A stretch of 64,000 nt of DNA from Bacillus sp. E(2018) (GTDB taxonomy: Bacteria > Bacillota > Bacilli > Bacillales > Fictibacillaceae), in NCBI RefSeq assembly GCF_005503015.1, contig NZ_SCOL01000006.1, positions 100,884 to 164,883 on the forward strand, written 5' to 3'. The notes beneath the pieces are model-generated. The model was not told the origin of the DNA and made no database searches. It was given only the letters and a program-made list of their open reading frames with translations. Positions 53,917 to 63,012 of this stretch are shown here, piece after piece (positions within the stretch are counted from its first letter, which is position 1; the number at the start of each line of letters is the position of its first letter). The translations under genes were made by a program, and so were the position numbers.

Positions 53917-54866
53917 CTCTTAACCACCCTTTTCGTCAGAAATTGATGCAGCACTTTTACAACATAATCCATGTGATCTATACTCCCTGGTAGATCATGG
54001 CCTGAAAAAGGATAATAGCGAATCTCTTTATTAGTATTCATTAAATGAAAGACGCCATAAATCGTTTGAGGAGGACAGATTAAATCTTTGCCTCCCGCTG
54101 AGATTCGAACGGGACAGTGAATGTTCTCAGCAAGATTTTTGTTATCAAAAAATGCTAAAGTTTTAAACACTTGTTTAATTTTTTCAGGATATTGGCGAAG
54201 AAAGTGTTCCACTTGAACAAGAGAACCTTCCATCTTTAATTGAATCGCAAGCTGAATATCACACATGTTTGGAACATCCGCAATAACAAGGGCAGGTCGG
54301 GCATCCAATCCTGCTACTGCAAGTGCGATTCCACCTCCCATACTTGTTCCATGAATAACAATACTCGCTGCATCAAGTTCAGGCAGAGCATTCATTACAT
54401 CTATCGCTCGAATAACATCCATATAAACATAGCGGTAATAATACGTTTCTGGATTCAGAATTCCTTGTGTGACCCAACTCCCTGTGCCTCCAGCAGGATA
54501 GCTTCCGTTCGCAGATTCTCCGTGGCCTCTCGTATCGAGAGCCATCACGGCAAATCCCATCATCAAGTATTTTGCATAGTTAGCGATCGACCCTTTGTTA
54601 CCGCCATAGCCATGCAGTACAAGTACACACGGCAAGTTTTCATGTAAGGATTCAGGTTTAAGGTAAAAGCCTGCAATCTTCGTGCCATTAAATCCATCAA
54701 ACGTTACTTTTTGTGCGGAAACACTTGAAATTGGATACGAAATGGGTGAAAACTCAGCTTCCAAAGGCTGTTTTTTTGATTCAAGCTTTGTCTCTTCCCA
54801 AAACGACATAAAACTAGATTCTCTCGTTAGTTCTGGAATGTAAGTCTTCCAGCTTTCATTCAGCAT
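53913..54866 (-). CDS. CE7-type acetyl esterase, copy 1
   Basis: About 317 aa, the usual CE7 (acetyl xylan esterase/cephalosporin-C deacetylase) length. Start at 54866 (MLNESWK) has GGGAGGT 9 nt upstream; the frame opens nine codons earlier. Alpha/beta hydrolase with LHGYGGNKG (oxyanion), ALDTRGHGES, HGTSMGGG (nucleophile Ser), GGKDLICPP (Asp) and FSGHDLP (His). No signal peptide, so it acts in the cytosol on O-acetyl groups of imported sugars. Shares only moderate similarity with the second CE7 copy. Confidence 0.88.
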   Translation of the reverse strand: MLNESWKTYIPELTRESSFMSFWEETKLESKKQPLEAEFSPISYPISSVSAQKVTFDGFNGTKIAGFYLKPESLHENLPCVLVLHGYGGNKGSIANYAKYLMMGFAVMALDTRGHGESANGSYPAGGTGSWVTQGILNPETYYYRYVYMDVIRAIDVMNALPELDAASIVIHGTSMGGGIALAVAGLDARPALVIADVPNMCDIQLAIQLKMEGSLVQVEHFLRQYPEKIKQVFKTLAFFDNKNLAENIHCPVRISAGGKDLICPPQTIYGVFHLMNTNKEIRYYPFSGHDLPGSIDHMDYVVKVLHQFLTKRVVKS

Positions 54867-54882
54867 GAAATTCCGACCTCCC

Positions 54883-56454
54883 TTATACAGCATGAATCAC
54901 TGGCCATTGGAGTTCGATGCCTTGCTGTGTGAGCATCTTTTGAAAATCTTTTAATAACGGATCGTGATTGCGAACATGTCTAGGAATCGTGTTTTTATGA
55001 AGAGAGTACGCCGCTAGAAATCCTGCAACTTCTCCAATGTTCCATTCCACCGGGTGAAGTCTATAGCATCCATTGGTTATATGAGTCGTACCGATGTTTT
55101 TACAAGCTGGCAGCAGATTTTGAAATTGAACAGGAATCAGACTGCCGAGTGGAATCTGAAAAGGTAAAGAAGAGATGTCGATGTAATTATCTCCGCCTGT
55201 GCTTGGATGAAGATCAATTCGGTAACACCCGATACCAACACTGTCTTCATAGTGAAGAGCTCCTTTATCTCCGCGTATCTCAGCACTTAAATGCTGTTCA
55301 AGCACCGTACATTCAGCTTGTATACGACGAGATTCACGAATATATGGATACATTGCCAAGCCATCATCTGTTCCAACAACATCAGGCCTCAGTTTTAGAC
55401 CAGGATATCCAAGTCCACCGTCATGGCGCGGAGCCTCTGTCTGCACCCAATAAAGAAGGGATAGGCTGAGCTCTTTCGCTTGCTGTAAATGGAAAAGACG
55501 CTGTTTTTCTTCGATTTCAAAAATGGGTCCTGGCAAATAATCGTTTTGTGGCCAGTTGATTAAACTGATGTCATGAGGAAAGTCTTTGTTGTCAAATTGA
55601 GAGGAATCAATCAGTCTTCGATACTGAAAAAGTGAGAATTGATTTGCGTTTGGCATGAGAGAGTATGTTATCGGTTTTAAACTTACAGGCTGTGAAGCAG
55701 TCCAGCTTAACAAGCGATCGGGCCAAATATCCGGTTGATATTCACGCCAAAAGGAATACGATTCAGGTTTACTTATCGTATGGTCCTCCCCTTCACGGTA
55801 ATCAACGGCAAAACAGTGAGTAATCGCCTGCATGTTATGGGGCTCTGGTTCTCCTTGAACGGCGTGCGGTTCATCCGTTTGTTTCTGTGACTCTGCCCCA
55901 GTGACGTACTGTGCTCCTGCAAGTGGCAACACATCCCCACAATCCGTTGCGTCGAGAAAATAGGTTCCGTGCAGTATCCATTCCCTTTGGGAAGTTTCAT
56001 GAATGACTGTAGCCGTTTTTATATAATCACCGTCACATTGAACTGACGTAATTTTATGTTCGGTCAATATCGTAAGTAGTCCATTATGTACATAGGGTGC
56101 TAGCATCTCATTCAACACATGAAGTGCCGCTTTTGGCTCATGTGAGATTCGGCTAACAAGTGAGTTACCTGGATTAAACAACAGATGCTGATGCTCTGGT
56201 TTTACTGAATACTGAGTTAAGTAATGTTCTCTTACCTTATTTCGAAACGATCGATACGATTGTGTGCATCCGAATTGTTCGATCCAGCGATGTTCATCAG
56301 GTGGAACTGCCTGGCTTGTCAATTGCCCGCCAATCCATTTCGTTTCTTCGGTCATAATGACTTTATAACCCATCTTGCATGCAGATAAAGCTGCAGCGCA
56401 TCCACCCGTACTTCCACCAATAATTACGATATCTGCTGACTTTTCACCCTTCAT
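54883..56454 (-). CDS. FAD-dependent oxidoreductase (FAD_oxidored/PF12831 type)
   Basis: About 523 aa from the ATG at 56454, which overlaps the end of the ROK gene (ATGAAGGGTGA) and follows AGAGGGTG. N-terminal Rossmann dinucleotide motif VIIGGSTGGCAAALSA and EETKWIGGQLT, then FLDATDCGDVLPLAGA (second FAD contact) and a C-terminal NIGTTHITNGCYRLHPVEW segment. This family is frequent in glycan-utilisation loci of bacilli and paenibacilli, sometimes labelled xanthan-lyase-like, without a defined reaction. Oxidation or reduction of a sugar is inferred. Confidence 0.85.
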   Translation of the reverse strand: MKGEKSADIVIIGGSTGGCAAALSACKMGYKVIMTEETKWIGGQLTSQAVPPDEHRWIEQFGCTQSYRSFRNKVREHYLTQYSVKPEHQHLLFNPGNSLVSRISHEPKAALHVLNEMLAPYVHNGLLTILTEHKITSVQCDGDYIKTATVIHETSQREWILHGTYFLDATDCGDVLPLAGAQYVTGAESQKQTDEPHAVQGEPEPHNMQAITHCFAVDYREGEDHTISKPESYSFWREYQPDIWPDRLLSWTASQPVSLKPITYSLMPNANQFSLFQYRRLIDSSQFDNKDFPHDISLINWPQNDYLPGPIFEIEEKQRLFHLQQAKELSLSLLYWVQTEAPRHDGGLGYPGLKLRPDVVGTDDGLAMYPYIRESRRIQAECTVLEQHLSAEIRGDKGALHYEDSVGIGCYRIDLHPSTGGDNYIDISSLPFQIPLGSLIPVQFQNLLPACKNIGTTHITNGCYRLHPVEWNIGEVAGFLAAYSLHKNTIPRHVRNHDPLLKDFQKMLTQQGIELQWPVIHAV

Positions 56455-57433
56455 AAGAAGCACCCTCTCTTTGAACGTTTTCCCTGTAAATGAAACTTTG
56501 ATACGCGGCTCCAATCAAGCCTGCCTCGTCTCCAAACGCCGCTTTTACAAAAGAAACAGGTTGGACAAGTGAAGAAATGCCAAGCTTTCGTACACGATTC
56601 TGCAAATCAGAAATCATCCAGCTATGCTGATCCACGATTCCACCTCCAAATACAAGGAGGGCGGGATTGAAAGCATGCATGATGTTAACGGTTCCGTAAG
56701 CAAGAGCGTCCATTGCATCATCTAAAATGAATTGCGCATGAGGGTTTCCTTCCTTCGCCCATTGAAATACATTTCGTGCTGAAATCGTCTCTAATGAACC
56801 ATCATGAAGCTCCGGATACTTTTCAAAATATGCCGTCATTCGATCAGCAACACCCGTCCCTGAAGCATAGGCCTCTAGACACCCTCTAAAGCCACAGTTG
56901 CACAGGGGTCCGTTCCAATCAATCGACATGTGACCGAGTTCAGCAGCTCCACCCCAGTCTCCATGAAGAAGTTGTCCTCGTTGGATCACAGCACCACCGA
57001 TTCCTGTTCCAATCGTTAGAAACACTGCATGCATATATCCTTTTGCTGCACCAAGGTTTGATTCAGCGAGTGCCATTACGTTTACATCGTTATCAATCCA
57101 AACTGGCATAGAATATAGCTTTTGCACTTCTTCTTTTAAGAAGACATTGTTCCAGTTCTTAATGTTATCTGTACCGCTTCGAACGATGCCGTTCTCAAAG
57201 TCAATCTGACCGGCTGTACCGATCCCTATGCCTTTCACATTAGGAAACCCTAGTCTTTTGGTTGCTTCAAACAAATCCACAAGCAACTGCTTCAGTTGAA
57301 AGATCACCTGATCCTTGCCTTCTGTTGCTGTCGGCACAACTTGTTTATATACAACTGTTCCTTTTTTTGTGACAAGCCCTGCTGCTATTTTTGTACCTCC
57401 TATATCAATCCCAATGCTGATATCTTGGTTCAT
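56444..57433 (-). CDS. ROK-family sugar kinase
   Basis: 329 aa. ATP-binding start IGIDIGGTKIAAGLV, GIGTAGQIDF, NDVNVMALAE (catalytic Asp), GTGIGGAVI, then GHMSIDWNGPLCNCGFRGCLE, the ROK zinc motif (His plus CxCGxxGC). It lacks the N-terminal HTH of ROK repressors, so it is a kinase. Beside NanE, ManNAc or GlcNAc kinase activity is the best guess; glucokinase is possible. Its 3' end overlaps the oxidoreductase start. Confidence 0.9.
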   Translation of the reverse strand: MNQDISIGIDIGGTKIAAGLVTKKGTVVYKQVVPTATEGKDQVIFQLKQLLVDLFEATKRLGFPNVKGIGIGTAGQIDFENGIVRSGTDNIKNWNNVFLKEEVQKLYSMPVWIDNDVNVMALAESNLGAAKGYMHAVFLTIGTGIGGAVIQRGQLLHGDWGGAAELGHMSIDWNGPLCNCGFRGCLEAYASGTGVADRMTAYFEKYPELHDGSLETISARNVFQWAKEGNPHAQFILDDAMDALAYGTVNIMHAFNPALLVFGGGIVDQHSWMISDLQNRVRKLGISSLVQPVSFVKAAFGDEAGLIGAAYQSFIYRENVQREGASYEG

Positions 57434-57459
57434 ACTCGCCTTGCACCCCTTTAGACGTT

Positions 57460-58392
57460 TTACAAAAGATACTGTGCAATGATTTCAAGTCGACGTTCTT
57501 CTTTAAAAGGATTTGGTTCATGTCCATAGTCTGGGTAGATATCAATTTCTTTCGTTGGAGATGCAAGATGATTATATGCAGCAAACACGGTTTCTGGTGG
57601 CGTGACCGTGTCCTTCATGCCAATGCTCATAAGTGCATGACAAAGGATATCAGGACAAAAATTCATCGCATCTACATAAGAAAGATTTCTCATGACTTGC
57701 TGATAAGAATCTCGTTTAGGATCGTTGTATTTAAAATAATGCGCTACTTCAACATATGGCCCTCCACTAGCTAGCTCTAGTCCTTTTTCAATATGAGAAA
57801 GGAATGGAAAATCAGAGATCACTAGCTTTATGTCTGTATCCAGACCCGCTGCAGCAAGAGCGATTCCTCCACCTTGTGATTCTCCCATTACTGCGATGCG
57901 TTCAAGGTCAATACAACCTAAGCCTTTGATCCATGATAGATACGTCAGCATATCTTCATAGACATGAACATAATAGTAGTTTTCTAAATTTTCCAGATCA
58001 GTAGCCATCCAGCCTGGCAGGAAATTTCCTCTGCTATAGGCTGCACGATCTGGTGAGATCCCTTGCCCCCGTGGTTCAAAACAAAACACGGCAACGCCCA
58101 TAAGTGCGTATTTTAAGAATTCATGGATAGCTCCACGTCCTGCTGTATATCCAGGAAAATGAATAACAGCGGGTATTTGTTTCTGTTTTGTATTCGGCAA
58201 GATCATCCAGCTTCGTATCGGTGTTCCATCACGGCAGATCAATGTAACATCTGCAACTTTTACTTGTTTTACCGGATAATGATCTTGCCAATCTATTTTG
58301 GCTAGAGGTACAGACGTTTCCCTTCTCTTATCCCAGAACGTTTTAAAATCTGATGCTTTTGTTAAAGGAGGTTTATAGTTTGCTAAGCTCAT
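57460..58392 (-). CDS. CE7-type acetyl esterase, copy 2
   Basis: 310 aa alpha/beta hydrolase of the acetyl xylan esterase/cephalosporin-C deacetylase type without signal peptide: HFPGYTAGRG (oxyanion), FEPRGQGIS, MGESQGGGIAL (nucleophile Ser), GMKDTVTPP (Asp), YPDYGHEPN (His). Its ribosome site is weak (GGTTGTGAT), which suggests coupling to the regulator gene ending 15 bp upstream. Two different CE7 enzymes in one locus argue for a heavily O-acetylated substrate. Confidence 0.88.
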   Translation of the reverse strand: MSLANYKPPLTKASDFKTFWDKRRETSVPLAKIDWQDHYPVKQVKVADVTLICRDGTPIRSWMILPNTKQKQIPAVIHFPGYTAGRGAIHEFLKYALMGVAVFCFEPRGQGISPDRAAYSRGNFLPGWMATDLENLENYYYVHVYEDMLTYLSWIKGLGCIDLERIAVMGESQGGGIALAAAGLDTDIKLVISDFPFLSHIEKGLELASGGPYVEVAHYFKYNDPKRDSYQQVMRNLSYVDAMNFCPDILCHALMSIGMKDTVTPPETVFAAYNHLASPTKEIDIYPDYGHEPNPFKEERRLEIIAQYLL

Positions 58393-58407
58393 ATCTAATC
58401 ACAACCA

Positions 58408-59271
58408 TTAATACATCTTATCCAGGACAGCTTTAGCTGTTTTTTCGATCGCCGTAATGGATTGTTCCTTTCTTTGTAAAAGGACGACTGTTGTTAAAAT
58501 GTCTAATAGGTGAAGCTGTGCCATCTTTGCAGCAAATGATCCACCTTGAAGCGGGGTTTCCCTTGAAGCAGCGAGAAGAATTTCATCAGCATACTTTGTG
58601 ATCGGTGATCGGTTGTGGTTCGTTAAACAGATTACAAATGCCCCGTTTTCTTTTGCAATACGGACCGCATCCACAAGATCCTTTGTGCTGCCAGATGTTG
58701 AAATTCCAATCACTACATCTTCTTCTGTAGCGAGTGCCGCATTCATAGCAATAATATGAGAATCGACTACGCATTCAACATTAAAGCCAATTCGCATGAA
58801 ACGGTATTTAGCATCTGTTGCTGTGATGCCGGAAGAACCTACTCCAAAAAAGTAAATCTTTCGCGCTCCAAGCAATTTTTCAGAAATCCTTTCAAGATTA
58901 TTTTCATCGATTAAACCTAGCGTATCTTGAATAAAACCTGTATTTTGAGCCGTGATTTTTTTAGCGATAACTTCAATGCTATCGGTATCTTCAATTTTTC
59001 CATAGACGGATTCATTTGGATTTACAAGGTTTTGCGCTACGGCTAGCTTAAATTCTTGATAGCCTTTATAGCCAAGCTTTCTGCAAAAACGAATGACGGT
59101 CGTTTCTCCAACATCTGCTTTTTCAGACAGATCAGTAACAGAATAATAGACGGCTTCGTGCGTATCAGCCGTAATCACATCTGCAACCTTTTGTTCAGCT
59201 TTTGTTAGAGATTTATAAATGCTTGGGATTAATACTAATGGACTTGTTGTTTGTAATGTTGCTATCTTCAT
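58408..59271 (-). CDS. RpiR/MurR-family transcriptional regulator
   Basis: 287 aa: HTH (about 15-85; ADVGETTVIRFCRKLGYKGYQEFKL) and a SIS sugar-phosphate-binding domain (about 130-260; IYFFGVGSSGITATDAKYRF, DVVIGISTSGSTKDL). Regulators of this family sense phosphosugars such as GlcNAc-6-P, ManNAc-6-P or MurNAc-6-P and control the adjacent genes. Location in the middle of the locus, next to nanE and the ROK kinase, makes it the likely local regulator. AAGGAG site. Confidence 0.93.
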   Translation of the reverse strand: MKIATLQTTSPLVLIPSIYKSLTKAEQKVADVITADTHEAVYYSVTDLSEKADVGETTVIRFCRKLGYKGYQEFKLAVAQNLVNPNESVYGKIEDTDSIEVIAKKITAQNTGFIQDTLGLIDENNLERISEKLLGARKIYFFGVGSSGITATDAKYRFMRIGFNVECVVDSHIIAMNAALATEEDVVIGISTSGSTKDLVDAVRIAKENGAFVICLTNHNRSPITKYADEILLAASRETPLQGGSFAAKMAQLHLLDILTTVVLLQRKEQSITAIEKTAKAVLDKMY

Positions 59272-59361
59272 GAAATAAGTGCTCCTTTCACTGGCACGAC
59301 TCTATTTAATTTCATCACTCTGCGTCATCTTACCAGTGCTGAAATGGCATAAAATGACGAA

Positions 59362-60069
59362 TTACGTAATATTTCGATTTAAGTAGGTCACTTCCTCTAC
59401 AAACCGCTTTGTTATTAACTGAGGTCGCGTGATGGCAGATCCGACTACGACAGAAAAGGCACCACATTCGAGGGCTTTTTTTGCTTCTGATGGCGTTGAG
59501 ATTCTCCCTTCAGCTATAATCGGAATCTTATTAAGAATAGAAAGTCTCTCGATCAGCTGAAAATCAGGTTCTTGAAGTTGTGGACTATAGGCTGTGTAGC
59601 CCGAAAGTGTGGTTGATATTAAGTCCACGCCAAGTTCAATGGCCATGACTCCTTCTTCAAATGTTGAAACATCTGCCATAATCATTGCGCTTGACTGACT
59701 GCGGATATAATTAACGATTTCTTCTAAACTTAAGTTGCCTGGCCGCTTGCGTGAAGTTGCATCGATGGTGACCACATCCGTCTTCGCATCTAACAACTCT
59801 TTCACTTCTTTTAAGGTAGGGGTGATAAAAACGTCGCTATCTGGATAATCTCTTTTGACAATACCGATCACTGGCAGCTTCGTTACAAGCTTGATCGCCA
59901 AGATATCTTCCTTACTGTTGGCACGAATGGCACACGCACCGCCTTGTTCTGCAGCAATCGCCATTTTAGCCATTATCTCTGACCCATGAAGAGGTTCGTC
60001 TTTTAAAGCCTGACAGGACACAATAATATTTCCTCTTATCTGCTCCATAAGTTCTTGTTTATCGATCAT
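59362..60069 (-). CDS. nanE: Putative N-acetylmannosamine-6-phosphate 2-epimerase
   Basis: Interconverts ManNAc-6-P and GlcNAc-6-P. About 235 aa from the ATG at 60069 (GAGGTG upstream; a GTG two codons earlier overlaps the site). TIM-barrel NanE motifs: IIVSCQALKDEPLHGSEIM, GACAIRANS, GIVKRDYPDSDVFITPT, TIDATSRKRP (catalytic Lys/Asp region), MADVSTFEEG, STTLSGYT and IAEGRISTP, VVVGSAITRP. A firm marker that amino sugars pass through this locus. No nagA/nagB is present nearby, so GlcNAc-6-P must be finished elsewhere. Confidence 0.95.
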   Translation of the reverse strand: MIDKQELMEQIRGNIIVSCQALKDEPLHGSEIMAKMAIAAEQGGACAIRANSKEDILAIKLVTKLPVIGIVKRDYPDSDVFITPTLKEVKELLDAKTDVVTIDATSRKRPGNLSLEEIVNYIRSQSSAMIMADVSTFEEGVMAIELGVDLISTTLSGYTAYSPQLQEPDFQLIERLSILNKIPIIAEGRISTPSEAKKALECGAFSVVVGSAITRPQLITKRFVEEVTYLNRNIT

Positions 60070-60086
60070 GTACACACCTCTTTTAT

Positions 60087-60896
60087 TTATCGTTCGATGA
60101 TTAACCCATCATAAGCAACATCAATATCGTGTGGACGAAAAATACCAACTAAATCTTCATGCATAAGACCAATATTATGAGAAAAGTGAGTCACATACAC
60201 TTTGGATTGATTCGATAAAACCTTATATTCTTGAAATCTCTTTTTCGTTTCAATCACTGCATTCACGTTCATGTGGTTTCGATATTCCTGAAGGTTGCCA
60301 TTCGTACAATCTAGTAAAGCAATGTCTATTTTAGATTTTTTTAGCCAGCTCCACGTTTCATTTGGAAACCAACCTGTATCATGGCCATACAAAAGGTGTG
60401 TATTTCCTTTTTTTATATGAAAAAGCAGGCACGTTTCAATCTGATTGTGATCTGCTAATAACGGAGTCACCAATGCCTCATTGATTTCATAGGTTTGGAA
60501 TGGTTTTAAGAGGTGCATTTGAACATGTGTATCTTGCTTTTTTAACATTTGGGAACATTTTGCAAGCACCGCATCATTTCCATATATGTGTAAGGGATAC
60601 TGCGTACCATGCGCATAACCAGGTAATCTCATATTCATTTCTTCTGGATAAAAGTGATCGTGATGTGTATGCGTGAACAATAGGTGTTGGATTTTGGTGA
60701 GGTCAATGTTATCGCGTAAAACGTGATGCAAGGTATCTGGCGGCATGTCGATCTTAAGTGTATCGTCCAAAATAGCAGATGTTCGTGTTCGAATGTTCTT
60801 GCCACCAAGATGCCTAGCTTTTTGACAATGTGAACACCTGCAAAATATCGCAGGAAATCCTTCTGATGCAGCTGTGCCTAAGATATGAAGTTTCAA
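60087..60896 (-). CDS. PhnP-like MBL-fold metallo-hydrolase
   Basis: About 269 aa from TTG at 60896, which has AAGGAGGATCAAA directly before it; the frame opens 31 codons further upstream without a good site. PhnP-type features: LHILGTAASEGFPAIFCRCSHC (zinc Cys pair), LLFTHTHHDHFYPEE (HxHxDH metal motif), LLYGHDTGWFP and TGNLQEYRNH-like ligand region, VTHFSHNIG. PhnP cleaves cyclic phosphodiesters of sugars; whether this protein does is unknown. It precedes nanE by 17 bp and is in the same operon. Confidence 0.85.
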   Translation of the reverse strand: MKLHILGTAASEGFPAIFCRCSHCQKARHLGGKNIRTRTSAILDDTLKIDMPPDTLHHVLRDNIDLTKIQHLLFTHTHHDHFYPEEMNMRLPGYAHGTQYPLHIYGNDAVLAKCSQMLKKQDTHVQMHLLKPFQTYEINEALVTPLLADHNQIETCLLFHIKKGNTHLLYGHDTGWFPNETWSWLKKSKIDIALLDCTNGNLQEYRNHMNVNAVIETKKRFQEYKVLSNQSKVYVTHFSHNIGLMHEDLVGIFRPHDIDVAYDGLIIER

Positions 60897-61040
60897 TTTG
60901 ATCCTCCTTGTTCGGAGTGTTTTATTGCGACTTTCAACAAGAGAGAAAATTCCTCCATAATTATCATATTTTATGGATATTTCTTTCATTAAAGAATAGT
61001 TTAAACGATTTAGAACATTCTAACAACTAAATGTGTAAAA

Positions 61041-61070
61041 AAACTCCCCGCAGTTTCTTACGGGGAGTTT
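61041..61070 (-). terminator. Intrinsic terminator after the secreted GHL10 gene
   Basis: AAACTCCCCG pairs with CGGGGAGTTT around a 10-nt loop; T7 follows on the minus strand. It separates this gene from the rest of the locus. Confidence 0.88.
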
Positions 61071-61075
61071 TCTCT

Positions 61076-62758
61076 TTATTTATCCTCTCTTACTAGATCC
61101 ATATACTTTTTAATATGGTGAGGAGATTCAGATTCTTCTTCAAACTCTTCTTCTACAATGTACCACCAATCAAACATTTCAAGATAGATCAAATCAAAAA
61201 TCATAATCCCGTGCGTCTTATCAACAGCCATCTGTAGAGCACGACGGAACGTTTCAGGATCATTGATATATTGGTTTAAATACAAACTGCCATAATTGAA
61301 TGTCGAATAATTAAGCGCATCCATTACAATGTCTGCAGAACCTTCAACACTATGCCAGTCCGGGTTACCTGAAGCTACAGCCTCTTCTTTCGTTACATCG
61401 ACAAAGTAGTTACCTGTCATAATAAAATCAAGCGTTTCCGCGTACCCTTTTTTGTGATAGTCAGGACTTGCCCAGTCATACTCTGGATAATGGGTACGAC
61501 TTGCCCAGTTCACTCCTTCACTGTAATAGTCAGGGTACCATGAACCAACATACGTACTAAAGAACGTCTTTGGTTCTTTTTTGTGTATTAACTTTTCAGC
61601 TTTTTGGAAGAACGATTGGATGTTACCTGCTCGCCACTCGATCCACTTTTGATAAAGAGGACCAGGAACATTCACTTTCTCGTAATTCTCTACTTTAATT
61701 TCAAAAATATCTGATGGCCAGTTCTCTACTTTTTTCCCGATGTAAGCTTCGAACTTCTGGCGACTCAGATCACTAAAGTCCGCATAAATACTTGAGTATC
61801 TTGCACGGTCTAAAACGATTCCATCCACATCATAATTATCGATCAACTCTTCAATAATACTAAGTTCATATCGTTGAACGTCTTCTCGGATCGGATTTAC
61901 GAATGTCGAATGAGAAGGTTTGTAGTCTTGACCTTTTACAAATTTTGTTTCCATGTCAGACACTGAAACTTGATCTCCAACTTTTAAGTGTTGAAGCACC
62001 CAATTTCGCGCAGTACCATTCGCAGAGATAACATATCCATTATCAGGTACCTTTACAGGAGCTGCACCAGTGGTGTTTCGATCGCTCACCTGAGTAATAA
62101 CATCATCAGTAACTTGAACTTCTACTCCCCATCGGTTCGTAGGCGTTTCTTCGTACTTTGATGGTGTATAAAGAACCATATGATCTTGGCCACGAGTCGT
62201 ATTAATTCCTGTTAGTTCTAAGGAAGAACCATCAGCAGCTTTTACTTTTTGTATGGCAGTATAATATGTAGTCTGCCACTCAGGGTGCTGCATCGCAGGA
62301 CCGTCTTGGTACGTTGTGCTTGCTTCAGAAAACGTATTGATAGCAGCGTGAACCTTGATATTATGTTTTTTTGCTTCATTAATGACTGTCTGGAGAAGAT
62401 CATAGTTGGCTGGATATCCTTGATAGCTAGGAATTTTTGATGTGCTGACGTGAGGGGCAATATCGCTGTTGTAGGCTACAAAACCAGTAGAATTTTTGAT
62501 ATCGAGAATAATCGTATCAAAATTAGCATTCGCGGTCTTCTCTACAATGTTTCGAACCTTTTCTGGTGTATCCAAGTTGAATAGGTTAGCTGAAAGATCG
62601 TACCAGAGAATCCTTGATTTTTTGTCATCTTTTTCAACCAATTTCGTTAACTCTTTGATCCGTTTTTTGTCATTGTCTTTTTTAGCCAGTGTAGTGTGAG
62701 GGCTCATCGTTGTGAGTATTAAGGTAAATGCGACCAACAAGAAAAAAATTCTTTTCAT
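61076..62758 (-). CDS. Secreted GHL10-type glycoside-hydrolase-like protein
   Basis: 560 aa with a signal peptide (1-25), then a GHL10/PF02638-type barrel: ANFDTIILDIKNSTGFVAYNS, YDVDGIVLDRARYSSIYADF, WIEWRAGNI, FSTYVGSWYPDYYSEGVNWA, LDFIMTGNYFVD and GIMIFDLIYL. About 100 residues are inserted at 170-275 (VLYTPSKYEETPTNRWGVEV, NGYVISANGTARNWVLQ), absent from the cytosolic paralogue at 52720-53916 and perhaps a substrate-binding module. Acts outside the cell, presumably to release oligosaccharides for the ABC importer. GGGAGGATAAGG site and own terminator. Confidence 0.85.
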   Translation of the reverse strand: MKRIFFLLVAFTLILTTMSPHTTLAKKDNDKKRIKELTKLVEKDDKKSRILWYDLSANLFNLDTPEKVRNIVEKTANANFDTIILDIKNSTGFVAYNSDIAPHVSTSKIPSYQGYPANYDLLQTVINEAKKHNIKVHAAINTFSEASTTYQDGPAMQHPEWQTTYYTAIQKVKAADGSSLELTGINTTRGQDHMVLYTPSKYEETPTNRWGVEVQVTDDVITQVSDRNTTGAAPVKVPDNGYVISANGTARNWVLQHLKVGDQVSVSDMETKFVKGQDYKPSHSTFVNPIREDVQRYELSIIEELIDNYDVDGIVLDRARYSSIYADFSDLSRQKFEAYIGKKVENWPSDIFEIKVENYEKVNVPGPLYQKWIEWRAGNIQSFFQKAEKLIHKKEPKTFFSTYVGSWYPDYYSEGVNWASRTHYPEYDWASPDYHKKGYAETLDFIMTGNYFVDVTKEEAVASGNPDWHSVEGSADIVMDALNYSTFNYGSLYLNQYINDPETFRRALQMAVDKTHGIMIFDLIYLEMFDWWYIVEEEFEEESESPHHIKKYMDLVREDK

Positions 62759-63012
62759 TCCTTATCCTCCCTTTTTTGTAATTATCTAAATACTAACATG
62801 ATTCTATGTAGGCGGGTGGAGTTTTTCTCCTATTTAGTTCTTTAAAATGGAAAAAACCTTCTTTTTGACTAGTTGAGGTTTTTATGAACAGGACTGATGT
62901 ACTAACAGGACACAGGATCTGAAGTGTGATGGTGCAGCTTATTAAAAAGAGCAGGAGAAAACCAAAATTTTATAGAAAGTTAAATATTATGAAAGGAGAG
63001 TGATTTAATGAA
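62759..63012. other. Divergent intergenic region
   Basis: Contains the leader of the secreted GHL10 gene and that of the NERD gene. No RNA structure or additional gene is recognised. Confidence 0.4.
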
